Positions 33,231-41,496 of a stretch of 57,263 nucleotides of DNA are shown piece after piece (position 1 is the first letter of the stretch; the number at the start of each line of letters is the position of its first letter). The notes under the pieces are model-generated. The model had not been told where the DNA came from, ran no database searches, and saw only the letters and a list, made by a program, of their open reading frames with translations. Source of the DNA: Nocardioides sp. (GTDB lineage: Bacteria > Actinomycetota > Actinomycetes > Propionibacteriales > Nocardioidaceae); NCBI RefSeq assembly GCF_030150155.1, contig NZ_JASLGR010000052.1:1-57263 (forward strand), read 5' to 3'. Position numbers and translations under genes: made by a program.

Positions 33231-33275
33231 GGGCCACGGACGGCCCCCACCCTGTAGAACGCACAAGGACGGTGC
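33231..33275 (+). promoter_or_regulatory. flbD leader with two GGA hairpins (candidate CsrA site)
   Basis: Hairpin 1 GGGCC-ACGGAC-GGCCC (33231-33246). Hairpin 2 GCAC-AAGGACG-GTGC (33261-33275), whose loop holds the AAGGA ribosome site 10 nt before the flbD ATG. CsrA binding to it would block translation. Confidence 0.65.
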
Positions 33276-33280
33276 TTGCG

Positions 33281-33625
33281 ATGATCTCGTTGACCCGGCT
33301 GTCGGGGACCCAGTTCCTCTTGAACGCCGACCTGATCGAGCGTGTGGACAGCACACCCGACACGGTGATCACCCTGGTCGACGGCACCAAGTACGTCGTC
33401 TCAGAGTCGATGGGCGGCGTCCTGGACGCCGTGATCGCCTACCGCGGTGAGATCGTCGCGCTCGGCTCGCTGCTCGACGCCGCGCACTCCTACGCGCAGT
33501 CCCTGAGCCACCTGCCCGAGCAGCGCCGTACCGACGGCCGTCACGAGACCAAGCTCGCGGCCGTCAGCCCCCATCCGACCGCCGAGCGGCACACCGCGGA
33601 GCAGAGCCCGGGAGAAGCACGATGA
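33281..33625 (+). CDS. flbD: FlbD family protein
   Basis: Small protein of the FlbD (swarming motility) family, whose exact job is unclear. The first about 60 residues are the domain: MISLTRLSGTQFLLNADLIERVDSTPDTVITLVDGTKYVVSES. The C-terminal tail (about 55-114) is longer than in many family members. Start ATG 33281 behind AAGGA, which sits in the loop of the leader hairpin. Overlaps motA by 4 bp. Confidence 0.9.
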   Translation: MISLTRLSGTQFLLNADLIERVDSTPDTVITLVDGTKYVVSESMGGVLDAVIAYRGEIVALGSLLDAAHSYAQSLSHLPEQRRTDGRHETKLAAVSPHPTAERHTAEQSPGEAR

Positions 33626-34392
33626 AGGATCCCGCCGCCGCGATCGGCATGTCCCTGGCGGTCGTCGTCATCATCGTCGCCAACATCCTCGAGGGCGGCC
33701 ACCCGACGTCGCTGCTGCTGCTGCCCCCGATGCTGCTGGTGATCGGCACCACCATCCTGGTCAGCATCGCCGGCGGCACGATGGACGACGCCAAGCAGAT
33801 CGTCCCCAGCCTGAAGAAGGCCTTCACCGCCAAGGTCCCGCCGGCCGGCGACCTCGTCCCGACCGTGGTCTCCCTGGCCGAGACCGCGCGTCGCGAGGGC
33901 CTACTCTCCCTGGAGGACCGGCTGCGCGACGTCGAGGACCCGTTCCTGGTCAAGGGCGTCACGATGGCGATCGACGGCACCGACCCCGAGGAGCTCCGCG
34001 AGATCCTCGAGGCCGAGGTGCACGCCAAGAAGGCCGAGGACCGCCAGGCCGCCAAGTTCTTCTCCGACTGCGGCGCCTACTCCCCCACGATCGGCATCAT
34101 CGGCACCGTGATGGGCCTGGTCCACGTGCTGGAGAACCTGGCCGACCCGCAGCACCTCGGCCCCCTCATCGCCAGTGCCTTCGTCGCCACCCTGTGGGGC
34201 GTCATGATGGCCAACGTGGTCTGGTTCCCGATCGGGAACCGGGTCAAGCGCGTCGGCCAGCTCGAGACCGCCCGGATGGAGCTCGCCATCGAGGGCATCG
34301 CCGCCATCCAGGCCGGCTCCAACCCGCGCCTGGTCGCAGAGAAGCTCAAGTCGCTGCTGCCCGCCGCCCAGCAGGCCGTCGAGGCGGCCTGA
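33622..34392 (+). CDS. motA: Flagellar stator protein MotA
   Basis: Proton-channel subunit. The 256 residues have transmembrane segments near 9-28, 33-50, 150-170 and 180-200. The cytoplasmic loop carries a charged segment (DRQAAKFFSDCGAYSPTIGIIGTVMGLVHVLENLADPQHLGPLIASAFVATLWGVMMANV), where Pro and Gly at the stator interface are conserved. Overlaps flbD (ATGA) and precedes motB by 2 bp. Confidence 0.96.
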   Translation: MKDPAAAIGMSLAVVVIIVANILEGGHPTSLLLLPPMLLVIGTTILVSIAGGTMDDAKQIVPSLKKAFTAKVPPAGDLVPTVVSLAETARREGLLSLEDRLRDVEDPFLVKGVTMAIDGTDPEELREILEAEVHAKKAEDRQAAKFFSDCGAYSPTIGIIGTVMGLVHVLENLADPQHLGPLIASAFVATLWGVMMANVVWFPIGNRVKRVGQLETARMELAIEGIAAIQAGSNPRLVAEKLKSLLPAAQQAVEAA

Positions 34393-34394
34393 CG

Positions 34395-35309
34395 ATGGCC
34401 GGCCGCAAGCGGCGCTACGCCGAGGAGCACGAGGAGCACGAGGAGGGCTCCGAGCGCTGGCTCGTCACGTACGCCGACATGGTGACGCTGCTGATGGTGC
34501 TGTTCATCATCATGTTCGCGATGTCCACCGTGGACACGAAGAAGTACCAGGAGCTCAAGAACGGCCTGGCCAACGGCTTCGGGCACAGCATCAACATCCT
34601 CAACGGCGCCAACCCGCAGAACGACGACACCGGGGCGGTCAAGCCCGAGGACACGCCGTTCGGTGCGATGGTGCAGAACCTCACCGCCTCGCAGAAGAGC
34701 GAGGTGCAGCGGGTCGTCACGCAGAACCAGGCCGCCCAGGCCGAGCGCGCCACCGCCTCGGCGCAGGCCGAGGTCGACAACCTGACCAAGGTCTGGAGCG
34801 AGATCAACAACGCGCTGCGCAAGAAGGGCCTCGGTGACGACGTACGCGCGAAGATCGACTCCCGCGGCCTGGTGATCTCGCTGGTCTCGCGCCATGTCGT
34901 GTTCGAGCCCAACCTCGCCACCCTGACCCTGCGCGGCCAGCGCATCCTCAACACGATGGCGCCCGTGCTGCACGAGCTCACCGAGCCGATCGAGATCGAC
35001 GGCCACACCAACCAGGTGAAGGTGAAGCCGAAGTACTACCCGACCGACTGGGACCTCTCCTCGGCCCGTGCGATCACCGCGCTGCGCTGGCTCAACGAGC
35101 ACGGTGGGCTGCCGGCCCGCCGGCTCAGCGCCACCGGGTTCGGCCACACCAAGCCGTTGATCGACCCGAAGAAGGCCGGCTCGCAGGAGATCAACAAGCG
35201 AGTCGACATCATCGTGCTCTCGCAGGTGCCCGCGGCGACCCGGGAGCGGTTCAACCAGATCCAGAACTCCCTCATATCCACCACGTCGACCTCTGGAGTC
35301 ACGCCATGA
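34395..35309 (+). CDS. motB: Flagellar stator protein MotB
   Basis: Peptidoglycan-anchored stator subunit. The 304 residues have an N-terminal basic stretch, then the single transmembrane segment with the critical Asp (VTYADMVTLLMVLFIIMFAMS, about 27-48, Asp30). A periplasmic helix and an OmpA-like domain (EPIEIDGHTNQVKVKPKYYPTDWDLSSARAITALRWLNEHGGLPARRLSATGFG, about 197-250) follow. MotA/MotB without Na-type features suggests proton use. Confidence 0.96.
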   Translation: MAGRKRRYAEEHEEHEEGSERWLVTYADMVTLLMVLFIIMFAMSTVDTKKYQELKNGLANGFGHSINILNGANPQNDDTGAVKPEDTPFGAMVQNLTASQKSEVQRVVTQNQAAQAERATASAQAEVDNLTKVWSEINNALRKKGLGDDVRAKIDSRGLVISLVSRHVVFEPNLATLTLRGQRILNTMAPVLHELTEPIEIDGHTNQVKVKPKYYPTDWDLSSARAITALRWLNEHGGLPARRLSATGFGHTKPLIDPKKAGSQEINKRVDIIVLSQVPAATRERFNQIQNSLISTTSTSGVTP

Positions 35310-35743
35310 CCGTCACCGCCATGCCGAAGAACGAGACCGAAGCCGTGTCGAAGCGGCGTCCGGTCCGTCTGATCGCCTTCATCGTGGTCCTGGTGATCGC
35401 CGCTGCCGGAGGCTGGTTCCTGGTCCTCGCGCCGAGCAAGGACCCGAACGCGGCCCCCAAGCCGGGCGTGGTGCAGGCCATCGACTCCCAGCAGATCAAC
35501 CTCTCCGACGGCCACTACCTGCGGGTCGGGATCGCCCTGCAGCTGACCAAGGACGGCGGCGAGGAGGTCGAGGCGCCCAAGGCGCAGGACGCCACCATCG
35601 ACGTCTTCAGCGGTCTGTCGATGGCCGACCTGGCCTCCTCGGCCAACCGGGAGAAGTACAAGAACCAGCTGCTGGTGCTGCTCAAGAGCCTCTACGAGGG
35701 CAAGGTGATGGGGCTCTACTTCACCGAGTTCGTCACCCAGTAG
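35306..35743 (+). CDS. fliL: Flagellar basal body-associated protein FliL
   Basis: Single-pass membrane protein that supports the stator. The 145 residues have one transmembrane segment (LIAFIVVLVIAAAGGWFLVL, about 22-41) and a periplasmic domain with LSDGHYLRVGIALQL and KNQLLVLLKSLYEGKVMGLYFTEFVTQ, the family end. Overlaps motB (ATGA). Confidence 0.92.
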   Translation: MTVTAMPKNETEAVSKRRPVRLIAFIVVLVIAAAGGWFLVLAPSKDPNAAPKPGVVQAIDSQQINLSDGHYLRVGIALQLTKDGGEEVEAPKAQDATIDVFSGLSMADLASSANREKYKNQLLVLLKSLYEGKVMGLYFTEFVTQ

Positions 35744-35800
35744 CGACGCTGTGCCCCCCGGCGGGTCCGGGACCGCACGGAGATCCGCTCACCGCAAACG

Positions 35801-35828
35801 CTCAGACGTTCAGTCCGAGCGCCGATCA
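35801..35828 (+). promoter_or_regulatory. FliA-type promoter of fliM operon (leaderless class)
   Basis: CTCA, 16 nt, GCCGATCA. The fliM GTG follows the -10 after 8 nt, with no leader. Confidence 0.75.
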
Positions 35829-35836
35829 GGTGAGGC

Positions 35837-36778
35837 GTGACCACCACCGTGCCGTCCCGGGCCCGCCGACGCGGTCGATCCTCGGAACCGGTCCCCTACG
35901 ACTTCCGCAGGCCGATCCAGCTCTCGCGGGAGCACTCCCGCACCCTCCAGCTCGCCTTCGACGGCTTCGCCCGTCAGGCGACCACCGTCTTCACATCCTC
36001 GTTGCGGACCGTCTGCTCGGTGAACCTGCTCGACATCGAGCAGCGCACCTATGCCGAGTACGTCGACTCCCTCGACGCCCAGACCTACATGACGCTCTTC
36101 AGCGCCGACCCGATCCCCGGCGTCTGCATGCTCGAGTTCCCGATGTTCGCGATCTTCTCGTGCATCGACCACATGCTCGGCGGCCCCGGTGCGGCCGAGC
36201 AGCCTGACCGGCCGCTGACCGAGATCGAGTCGAACGTCGCCCGCGGTCTGATCGAGCGCCTGCTCGGCGAGATGCAGTACTACTTCAACTCGATCGTCGC
36301 GATCGAGCCGGAGTTCATCAGGGTCGAGTACAACCCCCAGTTCGCCCAGGTCGCCGCGACCGCGGACGTGATGGTGGTCTTCACCTTCGAGCTGAAGATC
36401 CACGACCGCGAGCACCGGATGACGATCTGCATGCCGTTCAGCGGCCTCGGCTCGCACCTGGCACACGCCGCGCAGCCCGGCCCGGTCTCCGACCGCGAGC
36501 GCAACCAGCGCGCCGCCGCCGCCCGCACCCTGGCCCAGCAGTTCGACAAGGTGCCGGTGCAGGTCGCCGTACGGTTCCGCTCCACCAACCTCGGGCCCGC
36601 CGAGCTCAGCTCGCTGCGCCCCGGCGACGTGCTCCGCCTCGACCACCGTGCGGCGGCGCCGCTCGACGTGACCGTCGCCGGCAGCACCTTCGCCCACGCC
36701 ACCGCAGGCGTCCGCGGCCAGAAGCTGGCCGCCCTGATCGTCGACACCCCCCGTGAAGCTCGCAAGGAGAACTCATGA
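35837..36778 (+). CDS. fliM: Flagellar motor switch protein FliM
   Basis: C-ring component that binds CheY-P. The 313 residues have the middle CheC-like region (ARQATTVFTSSLRTVCSVNLL...LFSADPIPGVCMLEFPMFAIFSCIDHMLGGPG) and the C-terminal SpoA domain (VPVQVAVRFRSTNLGPAELSSLRPGDVLRLDH). The usual N-terminal CheY-binding LSQxEID motif is not seen; the N-terminus is short and Arg-rich, so CheY docking may differ. The GTG start is fixed by the promoter. Confidence 0.93.
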   Translation: MTTTVPSRARRRGRSSEPVPYDFRRPIQLSREHSRTLQLAFDGFARQATTVFTSSLRTVCSVNLLDIEQRTYAEYVDSLDAQTYMTLFSADPIPGVCMLEFPMFAIFSCIDHMLGGPGAAEQPDRPLTEIESNVARGLIERLLGEMQYYFNSIVAIEPEFIRVEYNPQFAQVAATADVMVVFTFELKIHDREHRMTICMPFSGLGSHLAHAAQPGPVSDRERNQRAAAARTLAQQFDKVPVQVAVRFRSTNLGPAELSSLRPGDVLRLDHRAAAPLDVTVAGSTFAHATAGVRGQKLAALIVDTPREARKENS

Positions 36779-37656
36779 CCGAGAACACCGACACCACCGC
36801 CGCCGGTCTCGCCGCCGGAGCGGTCGAGGCGATCGCCACCGCGGCCGCCGAGGCCGCCGCCGTGGTGTTGCCCGCGGTCGAGCCCTTGACCGTCGGCCCC
36901 GCCCAGCCCGGCTCCCCGCACGTCGGTGCCGCCTTCGCCGGTGCCGCCCTGGCCGACCTGGAAGCCCCGGTCCCCGGCCGGATCGCCGTCCTGATCGGCT
37001 CCGACCTGGTCGAGGCACTGGCCTCCAGCCCGCTCGGTGGGCTCGACCTGCACGCCGCCGTCGCCCCCGCGCTGGAGGCGATCGCCGCCCAGCTCGGCAC
37101 CCGGGCCCGCTCACCGCGCACCGTCGAGCTGGACAAGCTGATCCTCGAGCTCGGCTCGGAGTTCACCACCGTGCCGCTGATCGGCATCGGGATCGACGCC
37201 GCCGTGCTGGTCTCCGGCGCCGCGCTGCGTGGCGCCCGTGAGCCGCTCGGCGAGGCCGACCTGGTGGCTCCCGCCACTCCGGCTGCTCCGCCCGCCCCGG
37301 CGGCCCCGGCCGCTGCTGCGGCTCCGGTCGAGACCGCCGCGCTGCCCGACCTGTCCATCCCCGTGCAGAACCACGGCCTCGGGTCCTTCGGCGCCTCCAC
37401 CGAGCACCAGCGCGGACTGGAGATGCTGCACGGCGTCGACATGGAGGTCACCGTCGAGCTGGGCCGCACCCGGATGACGGTCCGCGACCTGCTCGCGCTC
37501 TCGCCGGGCGCGGTGCTCGAGCTCGACCGTGCCGCCGGCAGCCCCGCCGACCTGCTGGTCAACGGGCGCCTGATCGCACGCGGAGAGGTCGTCGTCGTCG
37601 ACGAGGACTTCGGCCTGCGTGTCACGGAGATCCTCGACGACGCAGCCGTCGTCTGA
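36775..37656 (+). CDS. fliN: Flagellar motor switch protein FliN with extra N-terminal domain
   Basis: C-ring protein. At 293 residues it is much longer than a typical FliN (about 100-140). The C-terminal SpoA domain is clear (MLHGVDMEVTVELGRTRMTVRDLLALSPGAVLELDRAAGSPADLLVNGRLIARGEVVVVDEDFGLRVTEIL, about 218-288). The N-terminal part (about 60-165) contains VLIGSDLVEALASSPLGGLDLHAAVAPALEAIAAQLG and VELDKLILELGS, perhaps a degenerate CheC-like domain as in FliY. A Pro/Ala-rich linker separates the two. Overlaps fliM. Confidence 0.88.
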   Translation: MTENTDTTAAGLAAGAVEAIATAAAEAAAVVLPAVEPLTVGPAQPGSPHVGAAFAGAALADLEAPVPGRIAVLIGSDLVEALASSPLGGLDLHAAVAPALEAIAAQLGTRARSPRTVELDKLILELGSEFTTVPLIGIGIDAAVLVSGAALRGAREPLGEADLVAPATPAAPPAPAAPAAAAAPVETAALPDLSIPVQNHGLGSFGASTEHQRGLEMLHGVDMEVTVELGRTRMTVRDLLALSPGAVLELDRAAGSPADLLVNGRLIARGEVVVVDEDFGLRVTEILDDAAVV

Positions 37657-37658
37657 GT

Positions 37659-37687
37659 CTCATCCCTGTCCGACCATCGACCGATCA
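37659..37687 (+). promoter_or_regulatory. Weak FliA-like site before fliO
   Basis: CTCA, 17 nt, ACCGATCA; spacing is one longer than in the strong sites. It may be a minor promoter, or chance. Confidence 0.25.
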
Positions 37688-37701
37688 AGAGGGGATCTGT
37701 C

Positions 37702-38160
37702 ATGGGTGATTCGGGAAGCATGCTGGCGCTAGGCGTCCGGCTGCTCTTCTCCTTGGCGTTCGTTCTGGGACTGCTGTTCCTGATCGCACGCCTCGCCAAC
37801 CGGCGGTTCAAGGGCCGCACCGGTGCGCCGGTCCAGGTGGTGCACCGCCAGCAGCTGAGCCGTTCGTCGTCGGTGGCCGTGGTCACCGTCGGCACCCGCG
37901 TCCTGGTGCTGGGCAGCACCGACCAGCAGGTCACGCTGCTCACCGAGGTCGAGCCCGACGAGGTCGGGCTCGACCCCGACACGATGCTGCCCGAGGTCGA
38001 CCCGAGCGCGGAGGCGAAGCCGACCCTGTCGGTGCCGTCGCCCTCGGCGTTGGCCGGCTCGCTGCTCTCACCGACCACGTGGCGACGTACCTGGGAGCAG
38101 TTCCGTCCCACCTCGGGCGCCGCCGGGTCGGCGACCGAGGACGATCGGCGGGCCTCGTGA
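37702..38160 (+). CDS. fliO: Flagellar export protein FliO
   Basis: Membrane-anchored assembly factor for FliP. The 152 residues have one transmembrane segment (LGVRLLFSLAFVLGLLFLIARLANRRF, about 9-35) and a FliO/YscQ-like short soluble region (VQVVHRQQLSRSSSVAVVTVGTRVLVLGSTDQQVTLLTEV). A low-complexity tail follows. Its stop overlaps the fliP start. Confidence 0.9.
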   Translation: MGDSGSMLALGVRLLFSLAFVLGLLFLIARLANRRFKGRTGAPVQVVHRQQLSRSSSVAVVTVGTRVLVLGSTDQQVTLLTEVEPDEVGLDPDTMLPEVDPSAEAKPTLSVPSPSALAGSLLSPTTWRRTWEQFRPTSGAAGSATEDDRRAS

Positions 38161-38972
38161 TCGACTCCCCCACCCCGCTGGCCCGCGTACGTCGTCACGC
38201 CTGGCTCCTGGCCGGCATGGTCGCCGCACTCGTGCTCGCCCCCGGTGCCTTCCTCGGCGCGGCGATGGCCGCACCGGACGGCCCCAACGGGCCGACCACC
38301 CCGACGGGCCCCTCGATCGACGTCAACCTCACCGGGCTGACCGACAAGCCGAGCAACTCGCTGGTCACGATCCTGGTGCTGACGGTGCTCAGCGTCGCCC
38401 CGGCGATCGTGCTGACCTGCACCAGCTTCACCAAGATCCTGGTCGTGCTGGGCCTGACCCGCAACGCGCTCGGCCTGCAGACCAGCCCGCCGAACCAGGT
38501 GCTGGCCGGGCTGGCGCTCTTCCTCAGCCTCTTCATCATGGCGCCGGTGGTCTCGGCGGTGAACGACGCCGGTGTGCAGCCCTATCTCAAGGGCGACATG
38601 ACCACCTCGCAGGCCTTCAAGGCGGGGGTGAAGCCGCTGGAGACGTTCATGCTGAAGAACACCGACGACAAGGAGCTGATGCTGCTCACGTCGGTGGCCG
38701 GACGCGATCTGCCGAAGAACCGTGAGGACGTCGCCCTCTCCACCCTGGTGCCCGCCTTCGTGCTCTCCGAGCTCAAGGACGCCTTCATCATCGGGTTCAT
38801 CATCTTCATCCCGTTCCTGGTGATCGACATCGTGGTCTCGGGCGCCCTGATGAGTCTGGGCATGATGATGATGCCGCCGGTGATGGTGTCGTTGCCGTTC
38901 AAGCTGTTGCTGTTCGTCCTGGTCGACGGCTGGGCCCTGGTGATCAGGGCGCTGGTCGGGAGCTACGGCTGA
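38157..38972 (+). CDS. fliP: Flagellar export gate protein FliP
   Basis: Core of the export gate. The 271 residues have a signal-like N-terminus (WLLAGMVAALVLAPGAFLGAAMA), then transmembrane segments and the conserved FliP region VLTCTSFTKILVVLGLTRNALGLQTSPPNQVLAGLALFLSLFIMAPVV and PAFVLSELKDAFIIGFIIFIPFLVIDIVVS. GTG start overlaps the fliO stop. Confidence 0.95.
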   Translation: MIDSPTPLARVRRHAWLLAGMVAALVLAPGAFLGAAMAAPDGPNGPTTPTGPSIDVNLTGLTDKPSNSLVTILVLTVLSVAPAIVLTCTSFTKILVVLGLTRNALGLQTSPPNQVLAGLALFLSLFIMAPVVSAVNDAGVQPYLKGDMTTSQAFKAGVKPLETFMLKNTDDKELMLLTSVAGRDLPKNREDVALSTLVPAFVLSELKDAFIIGFIIFIPFLVIDIVVSGALMSLGMMMMPPVMVSLPFKLLLFVLVDGWALVIRALVGSYG

Positions 38973-39277
38973 TGGCCGGCCTGCTGCCGGGGCTGGTCCC
39001 GGCCACGATCACCGACACCACGATCCTCGATCTGGCGCTGCGCACCATGATGGTCGCGGCGAAGCTGTCGGCACCGTTCCTGGTGACCTCGCTCGTGATC
39101 GGCTTCACGATCTCGCTGTTCCAGTCGATGACGCAGATCCAGGAGGCGACGCTCTCCTTCGTCCCGAAGGTGATCGGCGTCGCGATGGCGCTGCTGTTCT
39201 GCGGCAACTGGATGCTGCACACGATGATCACGTTCACGACGCAGCTCTTCGAGCGCATTCCGTCGTTGCTGAACTGA
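38972..39277 (+). CDS. fliQ: Flagellar export gate protein FliQ
   Basis: Small gate subunit. The 101 residues have two transmembrane segments and the family pattern LSAPFLVTSLVIGFTISLFQSMTQIQEATLSFVPKVIGVAMAL. Overlaps fliP by 1 bp. Confidence 0.95.
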   Translation: MAGLLPGLVPATITDTTILDLALRTMMVAAKLSAPFLVTSLVIGFTISLFQSMTQIQEATLSFVPKVIGVAMALLFCGNWMLHTMITFTTQLFERIPSLLN

Positions 39278-39284
39278 GGCATCG

Positions 39285-40118
39285 ATGTCGGCCCTGGCCT
39301 CACTCCTCCCCGCAGCGCTCCCGAGCGGGCTCGCCACCGCGGAGCTGAACGCCAACGTCACCCTCAACGGCGCGCAGATCATGGCGTTCCTGCTGGCCAG
39401 CGTGCGGATCGTGGCGTGGCTGATGGTCGCGCCGCCGTTCAACACCCGCTCGGTGCCGACGATGGCGAAGGTCGTGCTCGCGGTCAGCCTGGCGTTCGTC
39501 GTCTCCGGCACGATCGCCGACGACCGGCTGCCTGCGACCACCCCCGAGCTGCTCCTGACCGCCTTCAACCAGGTGCTGATCGGCGTCGCGATGGGCTTCG
39601 TGATGCAGCTCCTCTTCACCGCCGTCAGCCTGGCCGGAACCCTGATCGACAACTTCGGCCAGTTCGCGATGGTGGCGGCCTTCGACCCGCTGTCGATGAA
39701 CACCAACTCGGTCTTCGGCCGGCTCTACACCTGGCTGGCCACCGTCCTGCTGCTGGTCAGCGGCGCCCACGTCCTGATCATCGGTGGCCTGCTCAAGACC
39801 TTCGAGTTCCTGCCGCTGGACGGCAGCCCGGACCTGGGCAGCTGGCAGACGGTGCTGATGACCGCGTTCCGGATGCTGATGACGATGAGCCTCCAGATCG
39901 CGCTGCCGCTGATGGCCGTCTTCTTCATCGCCGACCTGTCCCTGGCCCTGCTCACCAAGGTCGCCCCGGCCCTCAACGCGATGAGCATCATGTTCCCGGC
40001 CAAGATCGGTCTGACCCTGCTCCTGGTCGGTGCGAGCTTCCCGATGCTGCCCACGGTGATCGACAAGCTGACGACGTACGCACTCGATGCGATGTCGACG
40101 ATGGCCGGGGCCGGCTGA
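39285..40118 (+). CDS. fliR: Flagellar export gate protein FliR
   Basis: Gate subunit. The 277 residues have about six hydrophobic segments and the motif APPFNTRSVPTMAKVVLAVSLAFVV and VAMGFVMQLLFTAVSLAGTLIDNFGQFAMVAAFDPLSM. The ATG is 7 bp after the fliQ stop. The stop overlaps the flhB start. Confidence 0.94.
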   Translation: MSALASLLPAALPSGLATAELNANVTLNGAQIMAFLLASVRIVAWLMVAPPFNTRSVPTMAKVVLAVSLAFVVSGTIADDRLPATTPELLLTAFNQVLIGVAMGFVMQLLFTAVSLAGTLIDNFGQFAMVAAFDPLSMNTNSVFGRLYTWLATVLLLVSGAHVLIIGGLLKTFEFLPLDGSPDLGSWQTVLMTAFRMLMTMSLQIALPLMAVFFIADLSLALLTKVAPALNAMSIMFPAKIGLTLLLVGASFPMLPTVIDKLTTYALDAMSTMAGAG

Positions 40119-41284
40119 TGGCGGAGGCAGGTGAGGACAAGACCGAGAAGCCCACAGCGCAGAAGAAGGCCAAGGCCCGGCGTGAAGGGCAGATCGCCCG
40201 CACCCCCGAGCTGGGCTCGTGGCTCTCCCTGCTCGCGGTCGGCCTGGCGCTGGGGCCGATGGTCCGCCACGAGCTGACCGTCATCCAGGAGCTGATCCAC
40301 TCCAGCCTGGAGGCGATCTCGAACCCGACGGCCGACAAGGCGCTGCTGCTCCTGCGCCAGGGCGCCACCCACGCCTTCCTCACCATCCTGACCCTGGCCA
40401 GCATCGTGCTGCTGGTCGGCATCATCGCCGCCACCGCCCAGGGCGGCTTCGTGGTGGCACCGAAGCGGCTCCAGCCCAAGCTCGACAAGCTCAACCTGCT
40501 CAAGGGGTTCAAGAACCTCTTCAGCGTGCAGACGCTGTGGCAGGGCGCGAAGATGCTGGTGAAGTCCGCCGTGGTCGGCTTCGTCGCCTGGCGCGCGATC
40601 GTCGGGATCATGCCCCTGGTCGGCGGCCTGGTGCCGATGGACGCCGTCCTGTCCGAGGTGCACCACCGGGCCTTCTCCCTGATCCGCACCATCGCGATCA
40701 TCGGCCTGCTCTTCGCCGGTGCCGACTACGCGTTCACCAAGCGCAAGCACGACAAGCAGCTCAAGATGACGAAGTCGGAGATCAAGCAGGAGCACAAGCA
40801 GTCCGAGGGCGACCCGCTGGTCAAGAGCGCGATCCGGGCCAAGCAGCGCCAGATGTCGCGCACCCGGATGATCGCCGACGTCGCCGACGCCGACGTGCTG
40901 CTGGTCAACCCGACCCACATCGCGATCGCGCTGAAGTACTCCGCCGAGCGGGGCGCCCCGCGGGTGGTGGCGCGCGGCGCCGGGGCGATCGCGACCAAGA
41001 TCCGGCTGGAGGCGGCCAAGAACCGCGTGCCGCTGGTCCAGGACGTCCCTCTGGCCCGGGCGCTGTACCGCTCCTGCCAGGTCGGTCAGGAGATCCCGCA
41101 GGAGCTGTGGGCCGCGGTCGCCCAGGTGCTCGCCTTCGTCATCACCCGACGCAACCAGGGCCACTACGGCGGCGAGCACCGCTCCCCGCGCCCCGACCGG
41201 GACCAGCCGCTGCCCGACGTACTCCCCGCAGGGCGTCGACGACCGCCGCCGAAGCCGGGCCCCACCCACGACCACCTGGCCTGA
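40118..41284 (+). CDS. flhB: Flagellar export switch protein FlhB
   Basis: Substrate-specificity switch of the export gate. The 388 residues begin KTEKPTAQKKAKARREGQIARTPEL (the classic start), with four transmembrane segments and the self-cleaving motif NPTH at 264-267 (LLVNPTHIAIALKY). The C-terminal tail (about 350-388) is Pro/Arg-rich and longer than usual. Nothing suggests loss of function. Confidence 0.96.
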   Translation: MAEAGEDKTEKPTAQKKAKARREGQIARTPELGSWLSLLAVGLALGPMVRHELTVIQELIHSSLEAISNPTADKALLLLRQGATHAFLTILTLASIVLLVGIIAATAQGGFVVAPKRLQPKLDKLNLLKGFKNLFSVQTLWQGAKMLVKSAVVGFVAWRAIVGIMPLVGGLVPMDAVLSEVHHRAFSLIRTIAIIGLLFAGADYAFTKRKHDKQLKMTKSEIKQEHKQSEGDPLVKSAIRAKQRQMSRTRMIADVADADVLLVNPTHIAIALKYSAERGAPRVVARGAGAIATKIRLEAAKNRVPLVQDVPLARALYRSCQVGQEIPQELWAAVAQVLAFVITRRNQGHYGGEHRSPRPDRDQPLPDVLPAGRRRPPPKPGPTHDHLA

Positions 41285-41496
41285 CGCTGGCCTGACGCTG
41301 GCCTGCCCCGGCGGGGCGCACACGCCGGGCGCGCAGCAGCGCAGCGAGTTCGCCGGATTCCCCGCCAAGCGCTCAGGTGCGCCGAGCAGCCGCCGATGGT
41401 GCGAACGGCAGCCAGGAGGGCAGCCAGGTAGCACCAGCGCCAGGGACGGCACTGAATTCGTCGAACCGCAGTTCGACACGAGAGTGAGCGGTCCCC
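41285..41496. other. Intergenic region before flhA
   Basis: About 210 bp with no gene. It has two direct copies of CTGACGCTGGC (41283-41304), the flhA promoter at 41372-41399 and a 97-nt leader with weak stem-loops. I found no clear ACGGAC hairpin here. Confidence 0.5.
41372..41399 (+). promoter_or_regulatory. FliA-type promoter of flhA
   Basis: CTCA, 16 nt, GCCGATGG. The leader is 97 nt. Confidence 0.7.

Noticed and set aside
37659..37687. FliA promoter before fliO
   Set aside because: Spacing is 17 nt rather than 16, so it is kept only as a weak candidate.
41400..41496. CsrA hairpin in the flhA leader
   Set aside because: Only a 3-bp stem around AGGGAC; not comparable to the other leaders.
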